DNA of 64,000 nucleotides, taken from NCBI GenBank assembly GCA_030407085.1, contig CM059584.1, positions 987,501 through 1,051,500 of the forward strand, in the 5' to 3' direction. Origin of the DNA: Trichopria drosophilae. Taxonomy: Eukaryota; Arthropoda; Insecta; Hymenoptera; Diapriidae. The notes beneath the pieces are model-generated. The model did not search any database, had not been told where the DNA came from, and worked only from the letters and a program-made list of their open reading frames with translations. This document shows positions 61,401 to 64,000 of the stretch, piece by piece. Made by a program: the position numbers and the translations under genes. Position 1 is the stretch's first letter; the number at the start of each line of letters is the position of its first letter.

Positions 61401-62336
61401 AATACAAAAAAATATGTTAAACATTTGACCTATGCCATTCGAAAGAGGGACCTCAAAACTAATCGGGTATGGATGTGTCTATTTAATAAAGTTGTTATTC
61501 TGATTAATTGGAAGTAATTAAAATTATGTCATCAATTTTAATTTTCATTTACTAGGAATCACAATTTTATTTTTTAATATTTCCCGATATAAATTTCCGA
61601 TTAATGTTTGCTGTAAATGGGCAAAAATCTTTAGTTGAATTGGTAAATGCAATTATCTGCAGTTCAGTTGGATTATATACACTTTTTTTACGTGAACTAT
61701 TCAGCACACGCGGGAGACGTGGTACCGTTATGCCCCTCCTCGTGTGGAACTCGTTATCGGTTCAGTATGTCGTTTATAATTTTTGATTTAATACCGTAAC
61801 TGTAATATATTCTGCTTTCTATATTTCTGAAAATTTTTAATATCATAGAGTTTGTATAAAAGATGTACAATAAACGATATGTAATGGACCGATGTTGCAG
61901 TTGCAAGTGAAGTGTGAAGATTCTAGTAATAATCACTGCTTTTTAATGCAACAAGAGTTACTAATTAGTAGTGGTGCAGATGTTATCGAAATCAGTGACT
62001 ATAATACTAATTCAGAACTATTTCAAATTGAATCATGTAGAACTACTTGCACATTCTCCTGTAACAGTTAATTTTTTATGAAAAACAGTGTTATTATTCA
62101 CTGCAATAAACAGTATCCTTCATTAAGGTAATAGTATTACGCAGGGATTATGCCTCAGTAATATTATGCGCATGGAGTATATAATTTCTGGTCACTTTCA
62201 TATTTAGGGGCCTTCCACGTGATGTAATGGCCTATTCAAAAGTCACCTGCAGCATTAGTCGTCTCGCTGGATGCTTTCGAGCCATTCTTCAACAAATATG
62301 AGGAATCAGCGCTTCTGATCCTTGATGAGGTATCTT
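1261..62336 (-). CDS. cyc: cycle (BMAL1-type bHLH-PAS circadian transcription factor), partial at both ends, eight exons
   Basis: CYC pairs with CLOCK in the nucleus and activates E-box genes such as period and timeless. Exons on the minus strand: 62336-62247, 51089-50756, 40775-40407, 31515-31444, 23761-23524, 5852-5760, 2015-1898, 1443-1261. All start after AG and end before GT. Codon phases match at all seven junctions, giving 498 complete codons with no stop. Domain order is a polar N-terminus (exons 1-4), the basic helix-loop-helix with [12 protein letters not shown] (exon 5), then PAS-A (end of exon 5 through exon 8). The initiator exon lies beyond the right edge or is not recognised; PAS-B and the C-terminal activation region lie beyond the left edge. 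Introns of 0.45 to 17.7 kb are full of transposon remnants, and a SWI5 gene is nested in the largest. Identity of exons 5-8 is certain by family motifs; exons 1-4 are assigned by splice sites and phase. I see no frameshift or stop, so the gene looks functional. Confidence 0.93.
1898..2015 (-). CDS. cyc: cyc exon, middle of PAS-A (118 bp)
   Basis: 39 codons plus one base. It encodes [20 protein letters not shown] and then [19 protein letters not shown], near-identical to the CYC/BMAL PAS-A helix region. The acceptor is TTTTTGTTAAAAG and the donor is AAGA/GTATGT. The last base A combines with CA of the next exon to make ACA (Thr), reproducing the family motif DAKTMLPV. The intron to the next exon is only 454 bp, the shortest in the visible gene. 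Confidence 0.97.
2085..2270 (+). other. GC-richer open patch, possible transposase or exon remnant
   Basis: On the plus strand about 50 codons are open with Arg/Leu-rich content (for example [18 protein letters not shown]) up to a TGA near 2250. Base composition is unlike the surrounding intron. No start or splice sites can be placed. It is not on the cyc strand in a useful frame. Probably a mobile-element fragment. Confidence 0.25.
4041..5023. repeat. Nested long inverted-repeat element, about 1 kb
   Basis: Outer arms 4041-4120 and 4929-5023 are inverted copies (shared core TTACAGCCACTTGAAACTGC). Inner arms 4346-4403 and 4843-4900 are a second inverted pair (core TTACAACTATACGCCA). The left side carries about 220 bases of TATA-rich sequence between its two arms, while the right side has only about 30. 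This suggests one long terminal inverted repeat whose left copy was interrupted by an insertion or by repeat expansion. A 106-codon frame inside (4492-4812) has no recognisable product. No clean target duplication was found. Confidence 0.6.
4400..4451. repeat. (CA)n-(CG)n compound microsatellite
   Basis: About 30 bases of alternating CA followed by about 20 bases of alternating CG, flanked by the inverted words GCATACA and TGTATGC. The purine-pyrimidine alternation can adopt Z-DNA and the flanks can form a cruciform. It lies within the inverted-repeat element. Confidence 0.9.
5367..5454. repeat. Hairpin with a 15-bp perfect stem
   Basis: CCCTCATCAGGAGGT at 5367-5381 is repeated inverted at 5440-5454. 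Pairing continues imperfectly on both sides (TTTTGA against TCAATAAAAAC inside, and an AACGTTTTGGAT-type word outside). It resembles the terminal inverted repeat of a short MITE or the stem of a retroelement end. Confidence 0.6.
5760..5852 (-). CDS. cyc: cyc exon encoding the PAS-A core (93 bp)
   Basis: 31 codons, phase 0 at both ends, between acceptor TTTTGTTCCAG and donor CAG/GTAAAAG. It encodes [20 protein letters not shown] followed by QTLNYSQ, the first strands of PAS-A with the [11 protein letters not shown] signature shared by CYC and BMAL. It joins LILQ of the bHLH exon and GDLLGQSW of the next exon without any gap. Compared with Drosophila CYC and BMAL from general knowledge, the usual FLFVV is FVFVV and the acidic residue after YVS is Lys. 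The exon is symmetric, but skipping it would destroy PAS-A. Confidence 0.97.
6318..6420 (+). repeat. tRNA-derived SINE fragment
   Basis: TAGCTCCGTTGGTAGAGCA is a good RNA polymerase III A box within a tRNA-like D arm. A degraded B box (AGGATCGTAACCT) follows at tRNA spacing. The rest does not fold into a tRNA, so this is a SINE head or tRNA pseudogene, not a working tRNA gene. A related A box occurs near 46552. Confidence 0.5.
7180..7260. repeat. Copy of the dispersed GAGGTCNCTGAT repeat
   Basis: Contains GAGGTCCCTGATGGCTATGA and then TTTTAAAATTCAGAATGGCG, a diverged copy (in inverse orientation) of the dispersed repeat described at 48925-49255. Confidence 0.45.
8455..8745. repeat. Degenerate minisatellite of AGCTAAATTTNCGG palindromic units
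   Basis: Variants of GCTGATTTAGCC, CCGCTAAATTTGCGGA and TTTTTCGGCTGA recur about every 15-40 bases in both orientations. The block ends TTTTTCTCCGTGTAG, a terminus often seen on short insect DNA transposons. Many units can pair with each other. The 68-codon frame across part of it is a by-product of the repetition. Confidence 0.55.
9230..9480 (+). promoter_or_regulatory. Candidate promoter or LTR-like patch with TATA box
   Basis: A GC- and CpG-richer island in AT-rich intron, containing CGCGGGAGCGTGAGAATCGC and GCTATATAAGCGATCGG, a consensus TATA box at about 9409-9415. A transcription start near 9440 would be at the right spacing. No convincing coding sequence follows. It may drive a nested noncoding transcript or be the remains of an LTR. 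Confidence 0.35.
10561..10890. mobile_element. MITE-like element, about 330 bp, 60-bp terminal inverted repeats
   Basis: GATGCCCACGAGCATA near the left end reappears inverted (TATGCTCGTGGGCACC) at the right end. The inner part of the arms shares GGAACCTCCGAAACTGATAA in inverted copies. No ORF. A target duplication is not clear, so the superfamily is undetermined. Confidence 0.65.
11195..11770. mobile_element. MITE-like element with 18-bp perfect inverted repeats
   Basis: CTGCCTGAATATTGATCA near 11209 is repeated as TGATCAATATTCAGGCAG near 11735. Pairing extends outward imperfectly (AAAGATCCTTTTC against GAAAGATTTCA). The interior holds no coding region. Confidence 0.55.
14794..15451 (+). CDS. 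Candidate small two-exon gene of unknown function in a cyc intron
   Basis: ATG at 14794 opens seven codons ending CAG/GTAAGA, a perfect donor. An acceptor with a pyrimidine tract (TTTTGTACATTTAG) at 15208 starts an 81-codon frame (80 aa plus stop) in the same phase, ending at 15451. The predicted protein is 87 aa with no domain I recognise; it reads [16 protein letters not shown] at the exon 2 start and has a hydrophobic segment LLIGLILP near the end. Intron length is about 394 nt. It could equally be a chance alignment of splice sites in AT-rich sequence. No transcript evidence is available. Confidence 0.22.
16432..16535. repeat. Copy of the dispersed repeat
   Basis: TTCGCCATTTTGAATTTCGA followed by a TCTGACAATAGAATTATAAT-type motif and a run of C. 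A diverged unit of the family described at 48925-49255. Confidence 0.5.
17329..17860 (+). CDS. SWI5: DNA repair protein SWI5 homologue, nested in a cyc intron, probably two exons
   Basis: SWI5 acts with SFR1/MEI5 to stabilise RAD51 filaments in homologous recombination. The C-terminal stretch [20 protein letters not shown] followed by [18 protein letters not shown] matches the SWI5 signature (LHEYNDIKD, then a Gly-Val-Thr before an acidic pair), and the frame stops shortly after, as in the family. Two overlapping frames are seen: ATG at 17329 (70 codons, to 17541) and ATG at 17510 (116 aa, to 17860). Both are explained by one gene with exon 1 17329-17488 (donor GTACGT) and exon 2 from 17538 or 17553, where either AG keeps the frame, giving 160 or 155 aa. 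The middle is Glu/Lys-rich and probably coiled coil. A shorter protein starting at 17510 remains possible. An AATAAA lies at 17907-17912. The gene is antisense to cyc. Confidence 0.8.
17489..17552 (+). other. Predicted 64-nt intron of the SWI5 gene
   Basis: Starts GTACGTTGAG and ends AAAACAG. Removing it joins codon G/TC in frame between the upstream and SWI5 reading frames. An alternative AG at 17536-17537 would make a 49-nt intron and is also in frame. The size is typical of short insect introns. The ATG at 17510 lies within it, so intron retention would expose a different start. Confidence 0.55.
17907..17912 (+). terminator. Polyadenylation signal AATAAA for SWI5
   Basis: Canonical hexamer 47 bases after the SWI5 stop codon, in an AT-rich 3' flank. 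Confidence 0.5.
17935..18150. repeat. Tandem pair of dispersed-repeat units
   Basis: Two diverged units carrying CCACCATCTTAAATTTTTAA and GCCATATTGGATCCACC motifs, each followed by a GATTCGTGATTAGC/GATTCGCGAGCAGC word. It begins less than 100 bases after the SWI5 stop codon, just past the polyadenylation signal. Confidence 0.5.
18793..18798. promoter_or_regulatory. CACGTG E-box in a cyc intron
   Basis: Perfect palindromic E-box within the GC-richer stretch 18660-18960. CLOCK-CYC binds this word, but several such words are expected by chance in 64 kb, so the role is speculative. Confidence 0.2.
23203..23374. mobile_element. Short GC-rich inverted-repeat element with a G13 run
   Basis: Imperfect terminal inverted repeats share TTCTGCGCCG and its complement CGGCGCAGAA with outer GGGGC/GCCCC words. 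The interior is pyrimidine-rich (CCCCCTCCCCCTC) and ends with G13 at 23321-23333. It is GC-rich within an AT-rich intron and ends about 150 bases downstream of the donor of the cyc bHLH exon. Confidence 0.55.
23524..23761 (-). CDS. cyc: cyc exon encoding the bHLH domain and start of PAS-A (238 bp)
   Basis: 79 complete codons. The basic region [12 protein letters not shown] has the His, Glu and Arg residues that class B bHLH proteins use to read CACGTG E-boxes. Helix 1 ([13 protein letters not shown]), the loop ([11 protein letters not shown]) and helix 2 ([14 protein letters not shown]) follow. The linker to PAS-A includes [20 protein letters not shown] and is diagnostic of CYC/BMAL1 rather than of ARNT or CLOCK. 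The acceptor is TTCTGTTCTAG and the donor is CAG/GTACTT at phase 0. One oddity: the position after helix 2 reads ILGAV, where CYC and BMAL proteins normally have RGA, so the conserved Arg is Leu here (codon CTT). Identification is certain. Confidence 0.98.
25019..25569. mobile_element. piggyBac-type MITE with TTAA target sites
   Basis: TTAA (25019-25022) is followed by GGAGGTAGTCGCGTG. The right end carries the inverted CGCACGACTACCTCC followed by TTAA (25566-25569). A TTAA target plus short inverted termini is the hallmark of piggyBac transposition. The interior of about 540 bp has no transposase; a 73-codon minus-strand frame shows no similarity I recognise. Confidence 0.7.
25603..26222. 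mobile_element. hAT-like MITE, about 600 bp, 8-bp target duplication, self-complementary
   Basis: TTTACAAA at 25603-25610 and 26215-26222 flanks an element that begins GAGCCACCC and ends GGGTGGCTC. Eight-base duplications with T at position 2 and A at position 7 fit hAT transposases. The arms are inverted copies over roughly 250 bases each, so the whole element can fold into a long hairpin. No coding capacity. It lies 33 bases from the TTAA MITE. Confidence 0.65.
27530..27720. repeat. Dispersed-repeat unit
   Basis: AATTCAAAATGGTGGATCC and the later AATCGGGGTCTCAGGGATCG match the family at 48925-49255 in diverged form. Confidence 0.45.
28670..28875. repeat. Tandem dispersed-repeat units
   Basis: Two or three units with CCGCCATTTTTAATTTTGA and GACACCAGATTCGTATTCAG, the latter followed by GCGACCTCAAAAACC, the clearest match to the core in this part of the window. 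Confidence 0.55.
30142..30333. mobile_element. Foldback MITE, about 190 bp with about 57-bp inverted arms
   Basis: The arms share AACATGGCCATTACGGTTCG and its exact inverse, with perhaps one or two mismatches along 57 bases. The loop is about 76 bases. The near-perfect arms suggest a recent insertion. No clear target duplication. Confidence 0.7.
30740..31030. repeat. Tandem dispersed-repeat units
   Basis: Several diverged units with CTGATTTTGAAATTTCAAAA and GAATCTGAAATTAGATTTTG motifs and a GGCGGCCATACTGAATTCGG-type word. Confidence 0.45.
31444..31515 (-). CDS. cyc: cyc exon (72 bp) just upstream of the bHLH, acidic linker
   Basis: A short exon encoding [20 protein letters not shown] and then Gly-Ser-Lys-Lys, an acidic segment running into a basic one. 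A pyrimidine-rich acceptor (TTTTTTTTTACAG) precedes it and a consensus donor (GTAAGTAC) follows. It ends with AA; the first base of the bHLH exon completes AAA (Lys), giving an uninterrupted run into [12 protein letters not shown]. Insect CYC proteins commonly have a DDSKSAR-like stretch directly before the basic region, which supports the assignment beyond phase. At 24 x 3 bases it is a symmetric exon that could be skipped without a frameshift. It is too short to be noticed as an open frame by length alone. Confidence 0.87.
34725..35097 (+). mobile_element. tRNA-derived SINE, about 370 bp
   Basis: The 5' part holds a polymerase III B box in GTGTGTTCGAATCCCCGTCT, corresponding to a tRNA T arm; the A-box half is degraded. 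A non-tRNA body follows and the element ends in the simple repeat ATGTATGTATGTATGT, a common SINE tail. No coding sequence. Confidence 0.65.
36643..38118 (-). mobile_element. Degenerate LTR retrotransposon remnant (minus strand)
   Basis: Two direct repeats, 36643-36730 and 37951-38029 (shared words CATTTGATATAAACTG and TACGGTTGT), flank a gag pseudogene and look like LTR remnants. The 3' copy contains AATAAA and the inner end reads TTGTTACA on the minus strand. Adjacent segments 36728-36825 and 38023-38118 are copies in opposite orientation (shared TATGAATATTCGGTTTGGAG), so part of one LTR appears inverted. No pol is present. Confidence 0.5.
37320..37802 (-). pseudogene. gag pseudogene with N-terminal SAP-like domain
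   Basis: Starts at ATG 37802. The first about 40 codons fit a SAP motif ([15 protein letters not shown], then [17 protein letters not shown]), a DNA/RNA-binding helix pair seen at the start of several retroelement Gag proteins. The frame has an in-frame TAA after HDL and a TGA near codon 94. The remainder is a charged, probably coiled-coil stretch ([16 protein letters not shown]), then a degraded ISEML-type segment. Protease, RT and integrase are absent. It is non-functional. Confidence 0.6.
39205..39420 (+). CDS. Candidate small ORF of unknown function ([13 protein letters not shown]...)
   Basis: ATG-initiated 71-codon frame preceded in frame by TAA. The first 38 codons have coding-like character: an acidic, amphipathic stretch with [12 protein letters not shown] and [13 protein letters not shown]. 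At AACAAG/GTACGA a plausible donor occurs, and an acceptor (GTTTGCATCAG) lies about 70 bases on in the same phase. The frame is open either way. The region after the donor is low-quality sequence with a T-run. It may be a transposase N-terminus fragment or a nested short gene. I do not recognise the family. Confidence 0.22.
   Translation: MLSSFLTVDEAIQSEEEIYKSTATKLEEEVIVEIPASTRYDFSRLHFVFFCYRGEGTTMVVCIRNKKQRSN
40407..40775 (-). CDS. cyc: cyc N-terminal exon (369 bp), His-rich, symmetric phase
   Basis: 122 complete codons flanked by a good acceptor (TTTATTTGTGCAG) and a consensus donor (GTAAGT). The peptide starts [17 protein letters not shown], passes through a Ser/Thr/Gly/Ala-rich stretch, then a His cluster (HCHHHH around codon 83), and ends near KKKRAF, a short basic cluster that could act in nuclear import. 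It starts with one base completing a codon and ends with two bases, so its length (123 x 3) is symmetric and skipping it would keep the frame. The end (CA) plus T from the next exon gives CAT (His). The coding region is strikingly GC-richer than its flanks. No domain is recognised; it is assigned to cyc by strand, phase and order. Confidence 0.72.
41870..42650 (+). repeat. Degenerate 25-nt tandem repeat array
   Basis: Repeated variants of TTGATTGGTCCAAATTTCCTG (shown by words such as GTTTGGTCCAAATTTC, GATTGGTCCATATTTCC and GGCCTGAATTTCCTGAG) at about 25-base spacing. Open frames within it are repeat artefacts. Confidence 0.65.
44145..44360 (-). repeat. Inverted array of the same 25-nt repeat
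   Basis: Units such as AAGAAATTTGGACCATTC and ACTCTGGAAATTCCCACC are the reverse complement of the 41870-42650 unit. Together the two arrays flank 1.5 kb without coding sequence, like subterminal arrays of one element. Confidence 0.55.
45969..46199. mobile_element. Foldback element of CCGACA-type repeats, copy 1
   Basis: The left half is a tandem run of units like GTCGAAAAACCGACA separated by 15-17 bases (CCGACACATCAAAAAG, CCGACAGGTCGAAAAA). The right half is the inverse (TGTCGGTTTTTTTACTG, TTGTCGGTTTTTCGACCCG). The outermost word GGGTCGAAAAACCGAC is itself inverted at the far end. Central loop about 50 bases. Lysine/Asp-rich frames on both strands (three over 60 codons) are products of the repeat. 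Confidence 0.75.
46546..46565 (+). repeat. tRNA-like A box (SINE fragment)
   Basis: AGGAATAGCTCAGATGGTAA resembles the A box of the SINE fragment at 6318. No intact B box follows within tRNA spacing. Confidence 0.3.
47715..48738 (+). pseudogene. piggyBac transposase pseudogene
   Basis: Family motifs appear in order but in shifting frames: SVDEMM (first catalytic Asp region), then after a frameshift [35 protein letters not shown] (second Asp region), KATGTVRQN, then [10 protein letters not shown] near 48311 and a C-terminal Cys-rich zinc-finger segment ([17 protein letters not shown]). At least four stops or frameshifts separate them. The N-terminal third is missing or unrecognisable. It cannot make an active transposase. 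Confidence 0.85.
48925..49255. repeat. Tandem subterminal repeats of the piggyBac element
   Basis: About three units of 110-130 bases, each with GATCAGCGACCTCAAAAAC-like, AATTGGATAAGAAATAAC-like and TTGTATTTTGTAATTCTGAC-like words. A diverged inverted copy sits at 47535-47695 near the left end. The same units occur dispersed across the window. Confidence 0.7.
49676..49740 (-). repeat. Degenerate tRNA-like sequence
   Basis: On the minus strand TGGTTAAGTAGTTAGCAT resembles an A box, followed at tRNA spacing by CGGTTGTGAGT, a mutated B box. The arms do not pair as a cloverleaf. Likely a tRNA-derived repeat. Confidence 0.35.
50024..50623. mobile_element. MITE-like element, 600 bp, with AAGAATTCTT-rich interior
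   Basis: Left TACATACCCGATAAGCA and right GATGCCTATCGGGTATGG are inverted. The arms extend with CTTTTGAAGAAACG against its rough inverse. The interior repeats AAGAATTCTT/ATGAATACTT words many times. No coding capacity. Confidence 0.6.
50756..51089 (-). CDS. cyc: cyc N-terminal exon (334 bp), acidic and Gln-rich
   Basis: 110 complete codons open without a stop in a region of clearly coding composition. The peptide begins [15 protein letters not shown], continues through an acidic, Arg/Glu-rich middle, and ends with a Gln/His-rich tract ([12 protein letters not shown]). The acceptor is TTTCGTAG and the donor is a near-consensus GTAAGTG. The exon begins by completing a codon with two bases and ends with two bases (GA). 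Together with the first base of the 40.8 kb exon these make GAA (Glu). It looks like a disordered N-terminal segment; BMAL/CYC N-termini are poorly conserved, so homology cannot be judged by eye. Strand and phase agree with the downstream bHLH exon. It could instead belong to an unrelated minus-strand gene, but no other gene with matching phases is visible. Confidence 0.68.
51640..51895. repeat. Dispersed-repeat units
   Basis: GGTCGCTGATTACGAATATG, then AATTCAAAATGCTGATAT, then a second unit with CAGATTCATAATCAACGTCG; diverged members of the piggyBac-linked family. Confidence 0.5.
56353..56367. repeat. LINE target-site duplication, left copy
   Basis: ATTGTAAATAACCGC, identical to 58391-58405, directly bounding the LINE. 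Confidence 0.85.
56368..58390 (+). mobile_element. R1-like non-LTR retrotransposon, ORF1 plus UTRs only (no ORF2)
   Basis: A 2,023-bp GC-rich insertion in AT-rich intron, bounded by a perfect 15-bp duplication. It has a 5' UTR-like region of about 500 bases with a CA microsatellite (56737-56760), an ORF1 pseudogene (56875-58103) and a 3' UTR-like tail with a G-run ending ATAAAACAAA. The endonuclease-RT frame that should follow ORF1 is absent. Because the duplication brackets the shortened element, it was probably already lacking ORF2 when inserted, mobilised by another copy's enzymes. Confidence 0.8.
56875..58103 (+). pseudogene. R1-clade LINE ORF1 (gag-like), damaged and truncated
   Basis: The frame starts at about 56875 (GTG, just after an in-frame TAG), runs to TGA at 57451, continues in the same frame to about 57735, then shifts by one base and runs to 58103. 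A Lys/Glu-rich middle ([18 protein letters not shown]) precedes a conserved module with [35 protein letters not shown] and, after the shift, [20 protein letters not shown], the RNA-binding-type core typical of R1-clade ORF1. The expected CCHC zinc knuckles are missing, presumably lost with ORF2. It is about 410 codons in total, and non-functional as it stands. Confidence 0.75.
58391..58405. repeat. LINE target-site duplication, right copy
   Basis: ATTGTAAATAACCGC, matching 56353-56367. Confidence 0.85.
58707..59147. mobile_element. Solo LTR (441 bp) with 5-bp target duplication
   Basis: Starts TGTTAACGACTGG and ends CGTAACA, giving the inverted termini TGTTA/TAACA. GTTTC occurs immediately on both sides (58702-58706 and 59148-59152). 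It contains AATAAA at about 58733 and a strong hairpin (GGCGTAGG / CCTACGCC near 59070-59106). GC-rich against its surroundings. Probably a BEL/Pao- or Gypsy-type LTR left after recombination between LTRs. Confidence 0.75.
59242..59316 (+). repeat. tRNA-derived sequence with good A and B boxes
   Basis: TGGCTCAGGCGGTTAACGCA (A box and D arm) and GAGTTCGATCCCC (B box) at tRNA spacing, with an anticodon-arm-like CTGGACTACGGAGTCGTAG between. The acceptor ends do not pair well, so a functional tRNA is unlikely; best read as a SINE head. It lies 95 bases after the solo LTR. Confidence 0.5.
60110..60300. mobile_element. Small MITE-like element with imperfect inverted ends
   Basis: Left CACGGAAAAAAGAAGTTATG against right CATAACTATTTCCTTTTATC followed by TGTGTGG. 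The interior repeats GTAGTAAG/CTTACTAC words. No coding sequence. Confidence 0.4.
60700..60870. repeat. Dispersed-repeat unit
   Basis: Contains TTTTTGAGGTCGCTGAACAC followed by GATCCTGATGATAGAATTGC, a good match to the piggyBac subterminal unit in inverse orientation. Confidence 0.55.
61079..61295. mobile_element. Foldback element of CCGACA-type repeats, copy 2
   Basis: Same architecture as 45969-46199: a left run of AAAAGCCGACAGCTAAAAAT-type units, a centre containing CGATGTGTCTACTTTTTTAA, and a right run of inverse units ending CTTGTCGGCTTTTCGACCCG. The unit sequences are diverged from copy 1 but spacing and centre (GATGTGTCTA) are shared. Confidence 0.7.
62247..62336 (-). CDS. cyc: cyc candidate N-terminal exon (90 bp)
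   Basis: Open stretch of 29 complete codons, rich in Ser, Thr and Ala (it ends [11 protein letters not shown]). It is bordered by an acceptor ending in ACAG and a donor GTGACT. The exon starts with two bases of a split codon and ends with one base, G. That G joins the first two bases of the next placed exon to make GAT (Asp), so the frame continues. An in-frame TAA lies just upstream, inside the presumed intron, so this is not an initiator exon. The acceptor is CAGAAG, a tandem NAGNAG site; using the second AG removes one codon without changing frame. No conserved domain is present. The assignment rests on phase, splice sites and composition, and a chance open stretch is possible. Confidence 0.45.
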
Positions 62337-64000
62337 CTGTCAATTGAGTTTATCATATGATATTGACGATCGCTTCAACGCCTCCAATCGTTTCATATTT
62401 GAATGAATAGAAACGAAATGTCATTTTTATTATTTTTCTCCAAACATATTTTAACTTATATGCAGCATTCACTTTAGCTCCAAGCGCTCCATTGCGTGAG
62501 CATAAATGTTAAGTCATTCGATAATATTTTTTTCTTTAGTATTTCGAACAAGCCGTTTCAATCATTTTGTTTTAACGTTACTTCATACCCTACTTGGGAA
62601 CGCGATAATAATAATTCGACTAGGTTCAGGTTTTAGTTAATCGATGTTCCGTATCTAATTTATAAAACGGTTAAATTTCTGTTTTTATTATGTAATTTGT
62701 TCAATTATTTTTAATTTACGCGATTACAAGCACATAAAAAAAATAAAAAACAGACGATAATTATGCTTAATTGCTTGTTGCTTAATTAATAAATTCAAAT
62801 CCTACTCTTAAAATCGTATATCATGTAGATAGTATCTTTATATATTCTTTTGATCAATGAATGATCTAACAACTTTTCTATTGCAATGCCAGAAACTAAG
62901 AAAATAAAAAGTGATATATGAGTAATTCCATGTCAAAACAATGAACTGAATTCCTTCACCCCCTTAAAAGTTGATGGACTTTTTCGATCTGGTTTGAGGA
63001 CCCAATGAAGTACCTTCTGCATTTTCTCAGATTTTTTTTTGTTGCCAACGTAGAATATAGCATTTTTTAAATAAAAAAATGAAATTATAGCATTTTTCAC
63101 GGAGTTTCCATTAAGATACAGAAAAAAAATTTATCTCATTTCTACGTGCTATCAATTTTAAAATACATAACATATCATCAAAAATCGAAATTTCAAATTA
63201 AATGACGCGTTTAATTCTTTCTATCCATAACATTCTTATACATCATAAAATTTATATATCAAAACAAGTTTTTTAGCCGTATCTCGTGATGAGTAAACGC
63301 CCAGAAATATTTTATATTTACATTAAATGCTATTTTATTTAATTTTCAATAATAAATGTTTATAAACGACCTTTCGATTTGGGTTTATAACTTATGTTTG
63401 GTTGATTTTGACAAGGTGCATATTGTCATATTTATTCCATATTGTTTTAATACATAAAAAATGAAATTATTCGCCTTTAAATCTAATTATTAATTATATT
63501 ACTAAATTTTTTAAAACATATTTTTATTTATTTAATTTTAGAAACAGTACTTTTAGAAGGTTGTCATCAATTGATTTGATATAAAAATTACTCAAATTCC
63601 GTCAATAATAGAATAATAGTCCGTCCATCTTCATTGATCCTCGGAAATGTTCAAAAATTCTTAAAAATATTTTGTTAATTTAAAAATGAGCTCGAAAACT
63701 TTGGTTTTGGTCTTAAAATTGTATGAGAATTCTGCGAATAAAATTAAACGTATCATAATTTTAAAATTTCGATTTTTCTTCATTTTGAAATTTATTGTAG
63801 ATAGAAATCAGATAAGTTTTGTTGTACAGCTTACCTGAAAGTCCCTGGAAAATTCTACAATTTTATTTGTTATTCGTTCGGGTACGATTAACATGACAGG
63901 AGTTATTGAGAAAAGAATAATCCTATCTTCAACATTGGAAACCCAAAACATCTGCAAAAATTGAAATAGTAGTTTCTTCTCAATGCAGATAATAAATTCC
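62337..64000. other. Upstream cyc intron or flank, nothing firmly recognised
   Basis: AT-rich. An initiator exon for cyc ending at phase 1 would be expected upstream on the minus strand but none is convincing. An exon-like minus-strand stretch at 63836-63952 ends at phase 0 and cannot join the 62336 exon directly. Confidence 0.5.

Larger units (their letters stand above)
51090..62246. other. cyc intron (11.2 kb)
   Basis: Contains dispersed-repeat units (51.64-51.9 and 60.7-60.87 kb), the ORF1-only LINE (56.4-58.4 kb), a solo LTR, a tRNA-derived repeat, a small MITE (60.1 kb) and the second CCGACA foldback (61.1 kb). The long AT-rich span 52340-56340 holds nothing I recognise except a possible B-box-like word on the minus strand near 54970 (AGTTCGATTCCAGG). 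Confidence 0.55.

Noticed and set aside
63836..63952. Minus-strand exon-like stretch beginning ATG after a good acceptor, ending CAG/GTAAGC, 39 open codons
   Set aside because: Ends at phase 0 whereas the 62336 exon needs one base, and the peptide is hydrophobic and unlike the rest of the cyc N-terminus. It could be repeat-derived.

Overview
This 64 kb window is AT-rich animal DNA, almost certainly from an insect. The main gene is the circadian bHLH-PAS factor cycle (cyc, the insect BMAL1 counterpart), which lies on the minus strand and runs off both ends of the window. A hymenopteran host is plausible from the cyc variant, the piggyBac and R1-type elements and the retained SWI5 gene, but I cannot prove it from sequence alone.

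Eight minus-strand cyc exons can be placed, in transcript order: 62336-62247, 51089-50756, 40775-40407, 31515-31444, 23761-23524, 5852-5760, 2015-1898 and 1443-1261. Every junction has AG/GT borders and every phase matches, giving 498 uninterrupted complete codons. The first four exons encode a long, polar, low-complexity N-terminus. The 238-bp exon carries the bHLH. The last three carry PAS-A. The start codon, PAS-B and the C-terminal activation region lie outside the window. The four 5' exons are less certain than the bHLH/PAS exons because they are recognised by splice sites, phase and composition rather than by a conserved domain.

The 17.7 kb intron between the bHLH exon and the first PAS-A exon hosts a nested plus-strand gene for the recombination mediator SWI5 (17329-17860). 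It is best read as two exons around a 49- or 64-nt intron. Two weaker candidate small plus-strand genes (14794-15451 and 39205-39420) also sit in cyc introns.

The rest is intron filled with mobile-element debris. From left to right: a nested long inverted repeat with a CA/CG microsatellite (4041-5023); palindromic minisatellite (8455-8745); a TATA-bearing GC-richer patch (9230-9480); small inverted-repeat elements near 10.6 and 11.2 kb; a GC-rich element with a G13 run beside the bHLH exon; two adjacent MITEs at 25.0-26.2 kb (TTAA-flanked and 8-bp-duplicated); a foldback element at 30.1 kb; a tRNA-derived SINE at 34.7 kb; an LTR-retrotransposon remnant with a SAP-domain gag at 36.6-38.1 kb; inverted arrays of a 25-nt repeat at 41.9-44.4 kb; two foldback elements made of CCGACA-type repeats (46.0 and 61.1 kb); a decayed piggyBac element with about 119-bp inverted termini and TTAA borders (47.2-49.4 kb); a MITE at 50.0-50.6 kb; an ORF1-only R1-like LINE with a perfect 15-bp target duplication (56.4-58.4 kb); and a solo LTR with a 5-bp duplication (58.7-59.1 kb). 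A dispersed repeat with a 'GATCAGCGACCTCAAAAAC'-type core recurs through the window and also forms the subterminal arrays of the piggyBac element, which suggests a common origin.
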